Part shown: one piece after another, positions 41,946 to 50,542 of the stretch
How positions within the stretch are numbered: the first letter of the stretch is position 1
Layout of the letters: every line of letters starts with the position of its first letter
NCBI GenBank assembly: GCA_030691505.1
Contig: JAUYEG010000083.1
Coordinates: 1-64,000, forward strand
DNA from: Bacillota bacterium
Lineage (GTDB): Bacteria; Bacillota; Sulfobacillia; JAUYEG01
DNA: 64,000 nt
Reading direction: 5' to 3'
Translations under genes and position numbers: made by a program
Notes under the pieces: model-generated
The model's input: the letters and a program-made list of their open reading frames with translations, nothing else
The model's database searches: none
Told to the model about the DNA's origin: nothing

Positions 41946-44102
41946 ATGGCAGCCTCGTCCTGCGTTACCTGCGGTCTAGACAGACTGCTCGAGGACCCGC
42001 GGCGGTGGCTCAGGGGACGGCGTTTTGGCCTGGTGACCAACCGGGCGGCCCGGGGTAGCTGCGGCACCCCGGGTTTCATGCTGCTCAGGCAGAGATGCGG
42101 CCGCCAACTGGCGGCCGTCTTTGGACCTGAGCACGGCCTGGACGCGAACGTCGAGGACGGGCAGCCCGTAGCGGACGCCCATGGGGGTACCGGAGCCAAC
42201 GTGCCGCCTGTCTATTCGCTCTACGAGACGGGACGGCGCCGTCCCACGCCCGAGATGATGGAAGGCCTTGACCTGCTCGCTGTGGATCTGCAGGATATCG
42301 GTGTCCGCTACTACACTTACGTGAGCACCATGCTTGAGTGCATGCGCGCCGCGGCGGCGGCCGGCATACCGCTTATGCTCCTCGACCGCCCCAACCCCCT
42401 CGGCGGGCGGCGCGTGGAGGGGCCGGGCGTCAGGGCCGGCTACATGTCGTTCGTCGCCGCCCTGGATGTTCCGGTCCGTCACGGCATGACGCTGGGAGAG
42501 CTGGCTATGCTTGCGAGAGCACAGCTTGGACTCGATGCCGCGAGCCTTGAGGTCCTGCCCATGCTCGGGTGGCGGCCCGCCCACGATTGGGCGGACACCG
42601 GGCTGATATGGTACCCGCCTTCGCCCGCCGCCGGGTCGCTCAACATGGTGCGCCTGTACCCCGGCACATGCCTGATCGAGGGGACCAACGTTTCCGAGGG
42701 CAGGGGCACGGATGCTCCGTTTGAGCTGATTGGGGCACCGTGGCTGGACGGGGACGCTTTGGCGGACTCGCTGAACCGGTTGCGCACAGGCTGCCGGGGG
42801 TGGTGGCCCACAGCTACTCCGGCCCGGTTTACGCCGCGCAGCGGCAAACACGCCGGGCAGCCCTGCGGCGGCGTCAGGCTTGAGCCCCCCCGCGCGATCG
42901 GCGCCGCAGTGGAGGCCGGGGGCGGCCCGGTTGCATTCGGCATAGCGCTTCTGGCCCTTCTCCGGCGCACCGGCGGCGGCCGTTTTGCCTGGCGCGGGGC
43001 GGCCGGGGCCGAGGGACAGGGGGACCGCTGCTGGCTTGATGTCCTGATGGGTGGTCCGGAAACACGGGCCGCGCTTGACGATGGCGTGCCTTGGGCAGAC
43101 ATCGCGGACAGCTGGCATGCTCAAGAGGAGAGGCATCGCGAGCGCTCCGCGGGCTCTCTGCTCTACCGGCAACCGGATGGGTCGCGCTTTTTTGTAGCGG
43201 CAGTGTCCCGCGCGCAGCTTGATCTGATGTCGCCGCTCGAGGTGGCGCAGTACCTGGTTGCGGGGGCGGGCCGGGCCGTCGCCGCCGTCGAGGAAAGCGT
43301 GCCGCAGATTGCCCGGGCAATTAAGCTTGCCGCCGGGCGCCTCGCGGCCGGCGGGCGCATGATCTATGCCGGCGCAGGCACCAGCGGTCGCCTGGGAGTG
43401 CTCGACGCGAGCGAGTGCGAGCCGACGTTCGGGGTCGCCCCGGGGCGGGTGCTCGCGCTGATTGCCGGGGGCCCCGGCGCCTTCGCGAGTTCCCGTGAGG
43501 GCGCGGAGGACGATGCGGCGGCTGCGGTTGCTGACCTGGAGCGGGTCGCCTGCAGCGGCAACGATGTGGTTGTCGGAATCGCCGCCAGCGGCAGCACCCC
43601 GTACACGCTGGCCGCCTTGCGGGAGGCGGCGCGGCGCGGAGCGGCGCGCGTCGCCGTCGTGGGCCGGAGCGGCAGCCCGCTGGCCGAGGCGGCTGACGTG
43701 GCCGTTGAGGTGCTGACTGGAGAGGAGCCCCTGCGGGGGTCGACCAGGCTGCTTGCCGGCACCGCCCACAAAGTCGTGCTCAACGCGCTCAGCACCGGAG
43801 TGTTCGCTTACCTGGGGCTTGTCTACGGCGACCGGATGGTGGGGGTTCAGGTCACCAATGCGAAGCTCAGGGCCAGGGCGGAGGCCTTGATCGCCGAAAT
43901 GGCCGGGGTCTCGCACGCGCGAGCCGCGGAGTCTCTTGAGCTGGCCCGTGCCGTCGACCCCAGGCTGGCGGTGCGGCTGGCGATACTTTCGCTCAGGCAG
44001 CGTTGTTCCGTGACCGAGGCGCTGGCCCGTCTTGCCGCCAGCGCGGAGTCGCTCCGTCGCGCGCTTGACGCCGCCGGGGACGCCTGCCGCCGGGCCGAAT
44101 AG
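41946..44102 (+). CDS. Fusion of NamZ exo-N-acetylmuramidase (DUF1343) and MurQ etherase
   Basis: One continuous 718-residue frame joins two enzymes. Residues ~10-405 are a full DUF1343/NamZ domain (FGLVTNRAA, VFGPEHGLDANVEDGQPV, VRYYTYVSTM, LLDRPNPLGGRRVEGPGV, LYPGTCLIEGTNVSEGRG), which frees terminal MurNAc from peptidoglycan saccharides. Residues ~425-718 are MurQ, which cleaves MurNAc-6-P to GlcNAc-6-P and D-lactate: GAGTSGRLGVLDASE, catalytic-type E490 (ASEC) and E521 (EGAED), the same 31-residue spacing as E83/E114 of E. coli MurQ. The linker is short, and the usual N-terminal MurQ stretch is partly replaced. No signal peptide is present. ATG 41946 follows AGGTGGTGG. Confidence 0.9.
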   Translation: MAASSCVTCGLDRLLEDPRRWLRGRRFGLVTNRAARGSCGTPGFMLLRQRCGRQLAAVFGPEHGLDANVEDGQPVADAHGGTGANVPPVYSLYETGRRRPTPEMMEGLDLLAVDLQDIGVRYYTYVSTMLECMRAAAAAGIPLMLLDRPNPLGGRRVEGPGVRAGYMSFVAALDVPVRHGMTLGELAMLARAQLGLDAASLEVLPMLGWRPAHDWADTGLIWYPPSPAAGSLNMVRLYPGTCLIEGTNVSEGRGTDAPFELIGAPWLDGDALADSLNRLRTGCRGWWPTATPARFTPRSGKHAGQPCGGVRLEPPRAIGAAVEAGGGPVAFGIALLALLRRTGGGRFAWRGAAGAEGQGDRCWLDVLMGGPETRAALDDGVPWADIADSWHAQEERHRERSAGSLLYRQPDGSRFFVAAVSRAQLDLMSPLEVAQYLVAGAGRAVAAVEESVPQIARAIKLAAGRLAAGGRMIYAGAGTSGRLGVLDASECEPTFGVAPGRVLALIAGGPGAFASSREGAEDDAAAAVADLERVACSGNDVVVGIAASGSTPYTLAALREAARRGAARVAVVGRSGSPLAEAADVAVEVLTGEEPLRGSTRLLAGTAHKVVLNALSTGVFAYLGLVYGDRMVGVQVTNAKLRARAEALIAEMAGVSHARAAESLELARAVDPRLAVRLAILSLRQRCSVTEALARLAASAESLRRALDAAGDACRRAE

Positions 44103-44112
44103 GAGACGCGGC

Positions 44113-45744
44113 ATGGAGGCCTTCGCGAACGGCTGCAGCCCGGGCGATCCCATCGGGCTCGTGATGATCGGTTTCGGCGGCAGCGAACCAACCCCGGAGC
44201 TTGAGGCGTTGATCCGGCAAGGTCTGGCCGGCGTCATCCTCTTTGCCCGCAACCTTGTCGATGCAGCCCAGACGGCGGAGCTGACCGCATCGCTGCAGGC
44301 GTGCGCCGTCGAGGCGGGCCACCCGCCGCTTCTGATCTGCACGGACCAGGAGGGGGGCCGTGTACGGCGGTTGCGCCGGGGCCTCACGGCGTTTCCCTCG
44401 GCGATGGCCCTCGGGGCGGCCGGGGATCCGGATCAGGTCTATGGCCTCAGCAGCGCGGTAGCACGCGAGCTTTTGTCCGTCGGGATCAACCTGAACCTCG
44501 CGCCGTGCGCGGACGTCAACTCAGACCCGCGCAACCCGGTGATCGGCACGAGGTCATATGGCGGAGACCCCTTCGCGGTGGGGCGAATGGTCGCCGCCGC
44601 GGTCCGCGGGTACCAGGACGGAGGCGTCCTGGCCTGCGCCAAGCACTTCCCCGGCCATGGGCACACCGATCTGGATTCCCATCTGACCCTTCCGGTCATC
44701 GATCGCGGGCTGGACGAGTTACGGCGGAGGGAGCTGGTTCCATTCGCGGCAGCCGTGTCCGCGGGCGCCGCCGCGGTCATGTCCGCACATATCGTCGTGC
44801 CCGAGCTCGGCGGCGACGTGCCCGCAACGTTGAGCCCGCGGCTGCTTACCGGGCTGCTGCGTGGCGAGCTCGGCCATGACGGACTGATCCTCACCGACTG
44901 CATGGAGATGGCCGCGGTCAGGAGCTTTGGGGCCGGCGAGGCGAGTACACGTGCGGTCGCCGCGGGTGCTGATCTGGTACTCTGGTCGCACACACCTCTG
45001 CTCCAGCTGGAGGCGATCTCAGCGCTTCGAGCCGCCGCCGGTGGTTTCGCGCTCCCCCCGGGCCTGGTCACCGACAGGCTTGGCCGTGTACGGCGGGCGC
45101 GCCTTGGCCTCGTCAGCCGCGCCAAGGCGGCTGAGCCTGCGGAGATCCGCTCCCGTGCGGAGGCGTTTCTTGGGGGATCCGGGTCAGGGGTGCTGGAGCG
45201 ATCCCAACGGCTGGCGCTCGCGGCAGTCACCCGGGTGGGAGGATGGCCTGAGGGGGCGGCGGGGTGCATCGCATTGCCGCGCGAGCGTTCGGTCTTGCTC
45301 ATCGACCTCACCGGGCTGAGCGGGACTCCCGAGGAGCCAGCACCAGGCCTCCACCTGGCCGCGCAACTCTGTCGACGTGGTTTTGCCGTCCGGCTCGCCG
45401 GAAACGTTAATGCCCGTGCGTCGGAGAGGGCCGGTGCCGGCCACGCCAGCGGTTCGTTGCAGCAGGTCTTGCCGTCCGGCGACGCAAGCATCGTCTGCCT
45501 GACCCACGATGCCTGCCTAAAGCCGGACCAGGCCGTCGCCTACAGGACGGTCAGGTCGTCCTGCCCGGGCCTCATCTCCGTCGCGACCGGGTTGCCGTAC
45601 GATCTTGCCTGGCTCGCCGAAGCCGCGTCAGGGCTGGGGCTCTGCGCGTACGATCCGGGGCCGGCATGCATGGAGGCCTGTGCCGGGATTCTGTGCGGCG
45701 AAAGCCCCCCGCGCGGCAGCCTACCTGTGAAACTCGACGGGTAG
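44113..45744 (+). CDS. nagZ: Beta-N-acetylhexosaminidase NagZ (GH3)
   Basis: A 543-residue glycoside hydrolase family 3 enzyme that removes GlcNAc from muropeptide saccharides. The catalytic site is intact: KHFPGHGHTD (residues 177-186) with the acid/base His-Asp dyad, and nucleophile D262 in LILTDCMEM. TDQEGGRVRRL and GTRSYGGDP are substrate-pocket motifs. Beyond residue ~350 there is a second domain as in Firmicute two-domain NagZ. Bacillus NagZ is secreted, but no signal peptide is present here, suggesting cytosolic action. ATG 44113 lies seven bases behind AGGAG and ten bases after the fusion gene. Confidence 0.93.
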   Translation: MEAFANGCSPGDPIGLVMIGFGGSEPTPELEALIRQGLAGVILFARNLVDAAQTAELTASLQACAVEAGHPPLLICTDQEGGRVRRLRRGLTAFPSAMALGAAGDPDQVYGLSSAVARELLSVGINLNLAPCADVNSDPRNPVIGTRSYGGDPFAVGRMVAAAVRGYQDGGVLACAKHFPGHGHTDLDSHLTLPVIDRGLDELRRRELVPFAAAVSAGAAAVMSAHIVVPELGGDVPATLSPRLLTGLLRGELGHDGLILTDCMEMAAVRSFGAGEASTRAVAAGADLVLWSHTPLLQLEAISALRAAAGGFALPPGLVTDRLGRVRRARLGLVSRAKAAEPAEIRSRAEAFLGGSGSGVLERSQRLALAAVTRVGGWPEGAAGCIALPRERSVLLIDLTGLSGTPEEPAPGLHLAAQLCRRGFAVRLAGNVNARASERAGAGHASGSLQQVLPSGDASIVCLTHDACLKPDQAVAYRTVRSSCPGLISVATGLPYDLAWLAEAASGLGLCAYDPGPACMEACAGILCGESPPRGSLPVKLDG

Positions 45745-45830
45745 TATACGGAGGAGTAGCCGCGCCGTGGGCGGAACCCCTCCAGGCCGGGCTCGTTTCC
45801 GGCTCAGATCCATGAAGGGTGAGTGAGTGC

Positions 45831-46316
45831 ATGAGCTGTGTTGAGGAGCGGGTGCGGGAGGCCCGCGAGGAAGCCAAGCGGCTTCACGTGCTGGGCTATA
45901 ACTGCGCGGAAGCTGTTTTGGGCGGAACTGTGCGCGCGGCGCGCGGGGAGCAACCGCCCCTGCGGATCGCGACCGGTTTTGGCGGGGGGCTCGGCAGGAC
46001 GGGGAGCGTGTGCGGGGCCGTGACCGGCGCGATCGCGGCTTTTGGCTGGCTGCGGGGGCGGACGAGCCCGGACGACAAGGAAACCTACGCCCGGTGCGCC
46101 ACGCTGGTGCGCCGGTTCCTCGCCGATTTCGCCGCGGCCCACGGGACGATGACCTGCAGCGAGCTGACGGGCTACGACCTCCGGGACCCCGAAGTGCTGC
46201 CGGCATTCGCGGCCGATGCGGCGAGACGGGAGAAGTGCGCACGGTTCATCGATACCGCCGCCTCGCTGGCGGCCCGGGCTGTCCTTGCTGATGGGAAGGG
46301 TGGGGAGTCGCGGTGA
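45831..46316 (+). CDS. C_GCAxxG_C_C family redox-type protein
   Basis: A 161-residue protein of the cysteine-rich C_GCAxxG_C_C family. Visible cysteines lie in SCVEE, GYNCAEAVLGG, GSVCGAVTGAIAAFG, YARCATL, MTCSEL and REKCARF; the second and third carry the family signature. Members are thought to bind a metal or redox centre but have no assigned reaction. ATG 45831 is preferred because AAGGGTGAG is correctly spaced before it. It overlaps the start of the dehydrogenase gene by four bases, so the pair is co-translated. Confidence 0.8.
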   Translation: MSCVEERVREAREEAKRLHVLGYNCAEAVLGGTVRAARGEQPPLRIATGFGGGLGRTGSVCGAVTGAIAAFGWLRGRTSPDDKETYARCATLVRRFLADFAAAHGTMTCSELTGYDLRDPEVLPAFAADAARREKCARFIDTAASLAARAVLADGKGGESR

Positions 46317-47275
46317 GCGCCTCGAAGCCGCCCGTGCTTGTTCACCACCCGCAGGACACGCTGGAGTACGCGAGGTTGGCCTCGGCTGCCCTGCCCGGCG
46401 TGGACCTCGTTCCGTGCCTCTCCGGCGCCGAAATGGAGGCGCTGATGCCCGAGGTTGAGATCATTTTCGGCTGGCGCATTCCGGGTGCATGTTTCCGCCT
46501 TGCCCGCCGGCTGCAGTGGCTTCAGGGCATGGGTGCGGGGGTCGAGGATCTGCTGGCCAACAAGGACCTGCCGGCCCGGGTGAAGATCACGCGGGTGACG
46601 GGCATTTTCGGCCCGTGGATCGCCGAGTACACGCTCGCCCATGCTCTCGCCTGGACGCAGGACATCCGGCGTTCGCTGGGTAGCCAGGCCGTCCGGAAGT
46701 GGGACAAGTACCTCGTGCGCAAACTGCGCGGCCTGCGGCTTGGAGTGGCCGGCCTGGGCAGCGTGGGCCAGGAGGTGGCGCGCCTGGCCGCCGCGGCGGG
46801 CCTGCGGGTCACCGGGTTTGACCTGGAACCGCGCCGGCTGCCCGGCGGCGGTGCGGCCTATTGCGGGGACAGGGGCAGCCCATCGCTTCTCAGGTTTCTG
46901 TCTGAGCTCGACATCCTCTCGGTCAACCTCCCGTTGACTCGGGACACGGACGGGATGTTCGGGGCCGCCGAGTTGGCCGCCCTTCCTGCCGGCGCTCTGG
47001 TCGTCAACACCGCGCGGGGCAGGATCATCGACCAGCATGCCCTGATCGAGGCGCTCAGGTCAGGCCATCTCGGCGGTGCGGCTCTGGACGTGTTTGAAAC
47101 CGAGCCCCTTCCTGAGGACAGCCCGCTGTGGAGCTTTCCGCAGGTTGCGGTTACGGCGCATATCTCCGGGCCAAGCACCCCGGCTGAGGTTGTGCCCATT
47201 TTCCTCGACAACTACCGGCGCTACCACGCGGGCGAGCCGCTCGCCGGCCTGGTCGACCGGGTGAGGGGATTTTAG
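46313..47275 (+). CDS. D-2-hydroxyacid dehydrogenase
   Basis: A 320-residue NAD(P)-dependent dehydrogenase of the D-isomer 2-hydroxyacid family. The nucleotide-binding loop is GLGSVG (147-152), followed by an acidic residue in VTGFD that suggests NAD preference. Catalytic residues are R235 (NTARGRII), E264 (VFETEPL) and H283 (TAHISG). Substrates in the family include D-lactate, glycerate, glyoxylate and phosphoglycerate. D-lactate is attractive because the neighbouring MurQ domain releases it, but this is inferred. GTG 46313 overlaps the previous stop; anmK begins on the last base. Confidence 0.85.
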   Translation: MSASKPPVLVHHPQDTLEYARLASAALPGVDLVPCLSGAEMEALMPEVEIIFGWRIPGACFRLARRLQWLQGMGAGVEDLLANKDLPARVKITRVTGIFGPWIAEYTLAHALAWTQDIRRSLGSQAVRKWDKYLVRKLRGLRLGVAGLGSVGQEVARLAAAAGLRVTGFDLEPRRLPGGGAAYCGDRGSPSLLRFLSELDILSVNLPLTRDTDGMFGAAELAALPAGALVVNTARGRIIDQHALIEALRSGHLGGAALDVFETEPLPEDSPLWSFPQVAVTAHISGPSTPAEVVPIFLDNYRRYHAGEPLAGLVDRVRGF

Positions 47276-48498
47276 TGCTGGTCATCGGGCTGATCTCCGG
47301 CACCTCAGCCGACGGGGTGGACGCCGCGCTGGTGGAGATCGGTGAGAGGCCCGGCGGCCGCCTAAGTATCGGCCTGCGTCACTGGCTTACGGCGCCGTAT
47401 CCTGCCGAGCTGCGTCAGGCCGTCCTCGCCGCCTGCCGGGAGTGCGGCGCGGGCACGGCGCAGCTGTCCCGGCTCAATTTCGTGATCGGCGAGGAGTTTG
47501 CGCGTGCGGCCCGCATGGTTGCCGGCGCGGCCGGCGTGCCGCTTTCTTCCGTCGACCTCATCGGCTCGCACGGCCAGACCGTCTGGCACGACCCGCTGCC
47601 GGCGGCGTCGGGCATGTGGCGGCGGAGCTCGACGCTGCAACTGGGCCAACCGCAGGTGATCGTCGAGCGGACGGCGGTAACGGTTGTCGCCGACTTCCGG
47701 CCGCGCGACATGGCCGCGGGCGGCCAAGGCGCTCCGCTGGTCCCGCTTGTCGACTTCCTGACGCTCGGCGATCCTGGCGTGGGGCGCATCGCCCTCAACC
47801 TCGGCGGTATCGCCAACGTGACGGTGCTGCCCGCGGGATGCTGCGCCGCCGATGTGCGCGGTTTCGACACCGGCCCGGCAAATATGGTGATCGACGCCCT
47901 TGCCGAAACCACATCGGGCGGCGCCCTGACCTACGACCGCGACGGGCTGCTGGCAGCGGCCGGCCGGGTCGACGAGGGTTGGCTCGGAGAACTCGCGGAG
48001 CACCCCTATTTCGGCATCGCCCCGCCGAAATCGACCGGTCGCGAGGTTTTCGGGCCCCACTATGCCCGCGAATGCCTTGCCGCGGGGAGGGCCAGGGGTC
48101 TCGGGGATACCGACATCATCGCCACCGTCACCGCCCACACCGCCGACACCGTGGTGCGGGCAATTCGGGACCATGTCCGGCCGCACGGGGCGATGGCCGA
48201 GGTGGTGGTTTCGGGCGGGGGCGCGCTCAACCCGTTCCTTCTTGGCCAGCTGGAAACCAGGCTTGAGGGCCTGCGGATGACCGTGCGCCCGTCCGACGAC
48301 TTCGGCCTGCCGGTCGAGGGCAAGGAGGCGGTGGCCTTCGCGGTTCTTGCCTACCTGACGCTGCACGGGCGGCCGGGCAACGTGCCCGGGGTCACCGGGG
48401 CCGAACGTCCGGTTGTGCTGGGGACCATCGTGCCCGGCGACAACTTTGCTTCCCTATTCCGACGGGTGGGCCCCGGCCCGGACGGCGGCGGGCCGTGA
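47275..48498 (+). CDS. anmK: Anhydro-N-acetylmuramic acid kinase
   Basis: A 407-residue kinase of the ASKHA fold that hydrates and phosphorylates 1,6-anhydroMurNAc to MurNAc-6-P, the MurQ substrate. Motifs are the N-terminal phosphate loop GLISGTSADGVDAALVEI, LIGSHGQTVWH, TVVADFRPRDMAAGGQGAPL, ALNLGGIANVTVLPAG, FDTGPANMVID and VVSGGGALNPFLL. It starts with GTG one base inside the previous stop codon. Its presence implies that anhydro-muropeptides from lytic transglycosylases are also recycled. Confidence 0.95.
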   Translation: MLVIGLISGTSADGVDAALVEIGERPGGRLSIGLRHWLTAPYPAELRQAVLAACRECGAGTAQLSRLNFVIGEEFARAARMVAGAAGVPLSSVDLIGSHGQTVWHDPLPAASGMWRRSSTLQLGQPQVIVERTAVTVVADFRPRDMAAGGQGAPLVPLVDFLTLGDPGVGRIALNLGGIANVTVLPAGCCAADVRGFDTGPANMVIDALAETTSGGALTYDRDGLLAAAGRVDEGWLGELAEHPYFGIAPPKSTGREVFGPHYARECLAAGRARGLGDTDIIATVTAHTADTVVRAIRDHVRPHGAMAEVVVSGGGALNPFLLGQLETRLEGLRMTVRPSDDFGLPVEGKEAVAFAVLAYLTLHGRPGNVPGVTGAERPVVLGTIVPGDNFASLFRRVGPGPDGGGP

Positions 48499-49679
48499 CG
48501 CCGGATCCCCGGGCCGCGTCAGGCAGATGCCTGGTGCTCGCCGACCTCATGCGCGGAGGCGAGCGGGTTCCCGGCACCGTTGTGGTCGAGGACGGGGTGA
48601 TTGTCGAGCTCTGTTTCGGCCGCAGGCTGTCCGAGCCCTGGGCGCGGACGTATGATCTCCCCGGCGCACTGGTGCTTGCCGGGCTGATCGACCTGCACGT
48701 CCACGGGGGCGGGGGTTTCGCGGCGGCGGACGGCCGTGAACACCTGCGCAGGCTTGGAGCCTGGCTCGCCGCGCGAGGAGTCACGGGTTTCCTCGCGTCG
48801 GTGCCGTCGCGGCCGCAAGACGAGCTTTGTTCGGCGTGCCGCGCCGTGGCGGAGGCGGCGTCCGCCGGCGACCCGCCCAACCTGCTGGGCCTGCACCTGG
48901 AGGGGCCGTTCCTCAGCCCCGAGCGGGCCGGGTCTCTTCCCGCCGGGAGCTTTCGCCAGCCCTCGCCCCTGGCCTACCGCTCGCTGCGGGCCGTGTGCGG
49001 TTCGTGGCTAAAGGTGCTAACCATCGCCCCGGAGCTGCCGGGCGCCGGTGAGGTGATTGCCGCGTGCCGCCGGGACGGGGTCGTGGCGGCGATGGGCCAT
49101 ACAAACGCCGGTTTCGACGAGGCGCGGGCGGGCCTGTCGTCCGGAATGGCCCATGTTACCCATCTCTTCAACGCAATGAGCCCGTTTCATCACCGCGCGC
49201 CTGGGGCGGTGGGGGCGGCGCTGACCTCCGAAACCGCCACGGCCGAGCTGATTCTCGACGGTGAGCACGTGCACCCAGCGGCAATGGCCCTGGCCAGGAG
49301 CGCAATGGGGGCTTCGCGGCTCATTGTGGTGAGCGATGCCCTGCCCGTGGCGGGCACTGCGCGCGAGTCGTCGCTGTGGGAGGGACGGGAGGTCTTCCGG
49401 CGCGGCCCGCGTCTTGTGTTCGCGGACGGCACGCTGGCCGGCAGCGCCGTGTCCCTCAACGAGGCTCTGGCGACGGCGATCGGGTGGGGGCTTGAGCCGG
49501 CTGAGGCCGTGGCGATGGCGTCGGCCAACCCGGCGGCGGTTCTTGGACTGGAGGGCCGCAAGGGCCGGCTTGTGCCGGGACAGGACGCGGACCTCGTCGT
49601 CATGGACAAAGACTGGCGGGCGCTCTTGACCCTTGTCCGCGGCCGCCGGGTGTGGCCCGACCAGCGCTGGCAAGACTAG
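48495..49679 (+). CDS. nagA: N-acetylglucosamine-6-phosphate deacetylase
   Basis: A 394-residue amidohydrolase that turns GlcNAc-6-P into GlcN-6-P and acetate. Metal and substrate motifs in order: LIDLHVHGGGG, LHLEGPFLSP, AAMGHTNAGFDEA, HVTHLFNAMSPFHHR, and the catalytic Asp in LIVVSDALPVAG. Length is normal. GTG 48495 overlaps the anmK stop. It completes the route from MurNAc-6-P to GlcN-6-P; a NagB deaminase is not seen in this window. Confidence 0.95.
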   Translation: MTPDPRAASGRCLVLADLMRGGERVPGTVVVEDGVIVELCFGRRLSEPWARTYDLPGALVLAGLIDLHVHGGGGFAAADGREHLRRLGAWLAARGVTGFLASVPSRPQDELCSACRAVAEAASAGDPPNLLGLHLEGPFLSPERAGSLPAGSFRQPSPLAYRSLRAVCGSWLKVLTIAPELPGAGEVIAACRRDGVVAAMGHTNAGFDEARAGLSSGMAHVTHLFNAMSPFHHRAPGAVGAALTSETATAELILDGEHVHPAAMALARSAMGASRLIVVSDALPVAGTARESSLWEGREVFRRGPRLVFADGTLAGSAVSLNEALATAIGWGLEPAEAVAMASANPAAVLGLEGRKGRLVPGQDADLVVMDKDWRALLTLVRGRRVWPDQRWQD

Positions 49680-49683
49680 CGTC

Positions 49684-50502
49684 ATGACCAGCTTTCACGG
49701 CTATGAACTGCTTGCCGACTACCATACGCACACGATCCACAGTCACGGCACGGGCACGGTGGCCGAGAACGCGCGTGCGGCGGCGGCCGCCGGGCTGTCG
49801 GAGGTTGCGGTCACGGACCACGGGCCCGCGCTGGCCGCCGGCATGGGGCTCAGGGAGCCCGGGGCCGTCGAGCACGTCAGGCGTATGGTCGAGCAGGCCA
49901 ACCTGGATCAGGATCAGGTGCGCGTACTGCAGGGTGTGGAAGCCAACGTCATGGACCGCGGCGGCGCGCTGGATCTGCCAGACAAGGTCCTGCGGCGCAT
50001 GGACATCGTGCTGGCCGGGTTTCACCCGGCGTCCCGGGGCACGGTTACCGGTGAATTGCGCGCCCTGTGGCGGTCGCATGTCGTTCCGCGCCTCTCCTGG
50101 CGGCTCGCCGCCCGGCAGCGCGTCGAAAACACCAAATCGCTGTCCGAATGCGCGTACAGGCACGCGGTCGACATCCTCGTCCATCCGGGCCTGAGGGTGG
50201 CCATCGATCCGCTCGAGCTGGCCAGAGCGGCTGCAAAGGCGGGGACGGCGCTGGAGATCAACTCCGCGCACGGACATCTCACGCCCGCGTCTGCCCGCGC
50301 CGCAGCCCGCACCGGGTGCTTCTTTGCCATCAACAGCGACGCCCACTCCCCCGTGAAAGTCGGGGATCTCGCAGCCGGCGCGCGCATCGCCAGTCTTGCA
50401 CGGATCGCTCCGGAAAGGATCCTCAACACCGGCCTGGCCGGCCGGAGCGGGGCGGTTCCGCTGCCTGGCCGGCACGGCAGGAGAACCCAGCGCCCCTCCT
50501 GA
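49684..50502 (+). CDS. PHP-domain phosphoesterase (YcdX-like)
   Basis: A 272-residue PHP-domain metallohydrolase. Metal ligands are visible in DYHTHTIHSHGTG, VAVTDHG, VLQGVEANVM, VLAGFHP, DILVHPG and AINSDAH. YcdX-like and HisK-like PHP proteins hydrolyse phosphate esters; the substrate here is not predictable. It begins four bases after nagA and ends 40 bases before rapZ, so it is probably part of the cassette, perhaps as a sugar-phosphate phosphatase. That role is inferred from position. Confidence 0.8.
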   Translation: MTSFHGYELLADYHTHTIHSHGTGTVAENARAAAAAGLSEVAVTDHGPALAAGMGLREPGAVEHVRRMVEQANLDQDQVRVLQGVEANVMDRGGALDLPDKVLRRMDIVLAGFHPASRGTVTGELRALWRSHVVPRLSWRLAARQRVENTKSLSECAYRHAVDILVHPGLRVAIDPLELARAAAKAGTALEINSAHGHLTPASARAAARTGCFFAINSDAHSPVKVGDLAAGARIASLARIAPERILNTGLAGRSGAVPLPGRHGRRTQRPS

Positions 50503-50542
50503 ACTCGTGAACTCGCGGGAAGAAACCGGTGAGGTGGTGACC

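Noticed and set aside
41976-44387. 803-codon minus-strand frame opposite the NamZ-MurQ fusion
   Set aside because: It mirrors the coding frame of the fusion and nagZ. The product is low-complexity and has no ribosome binding site.
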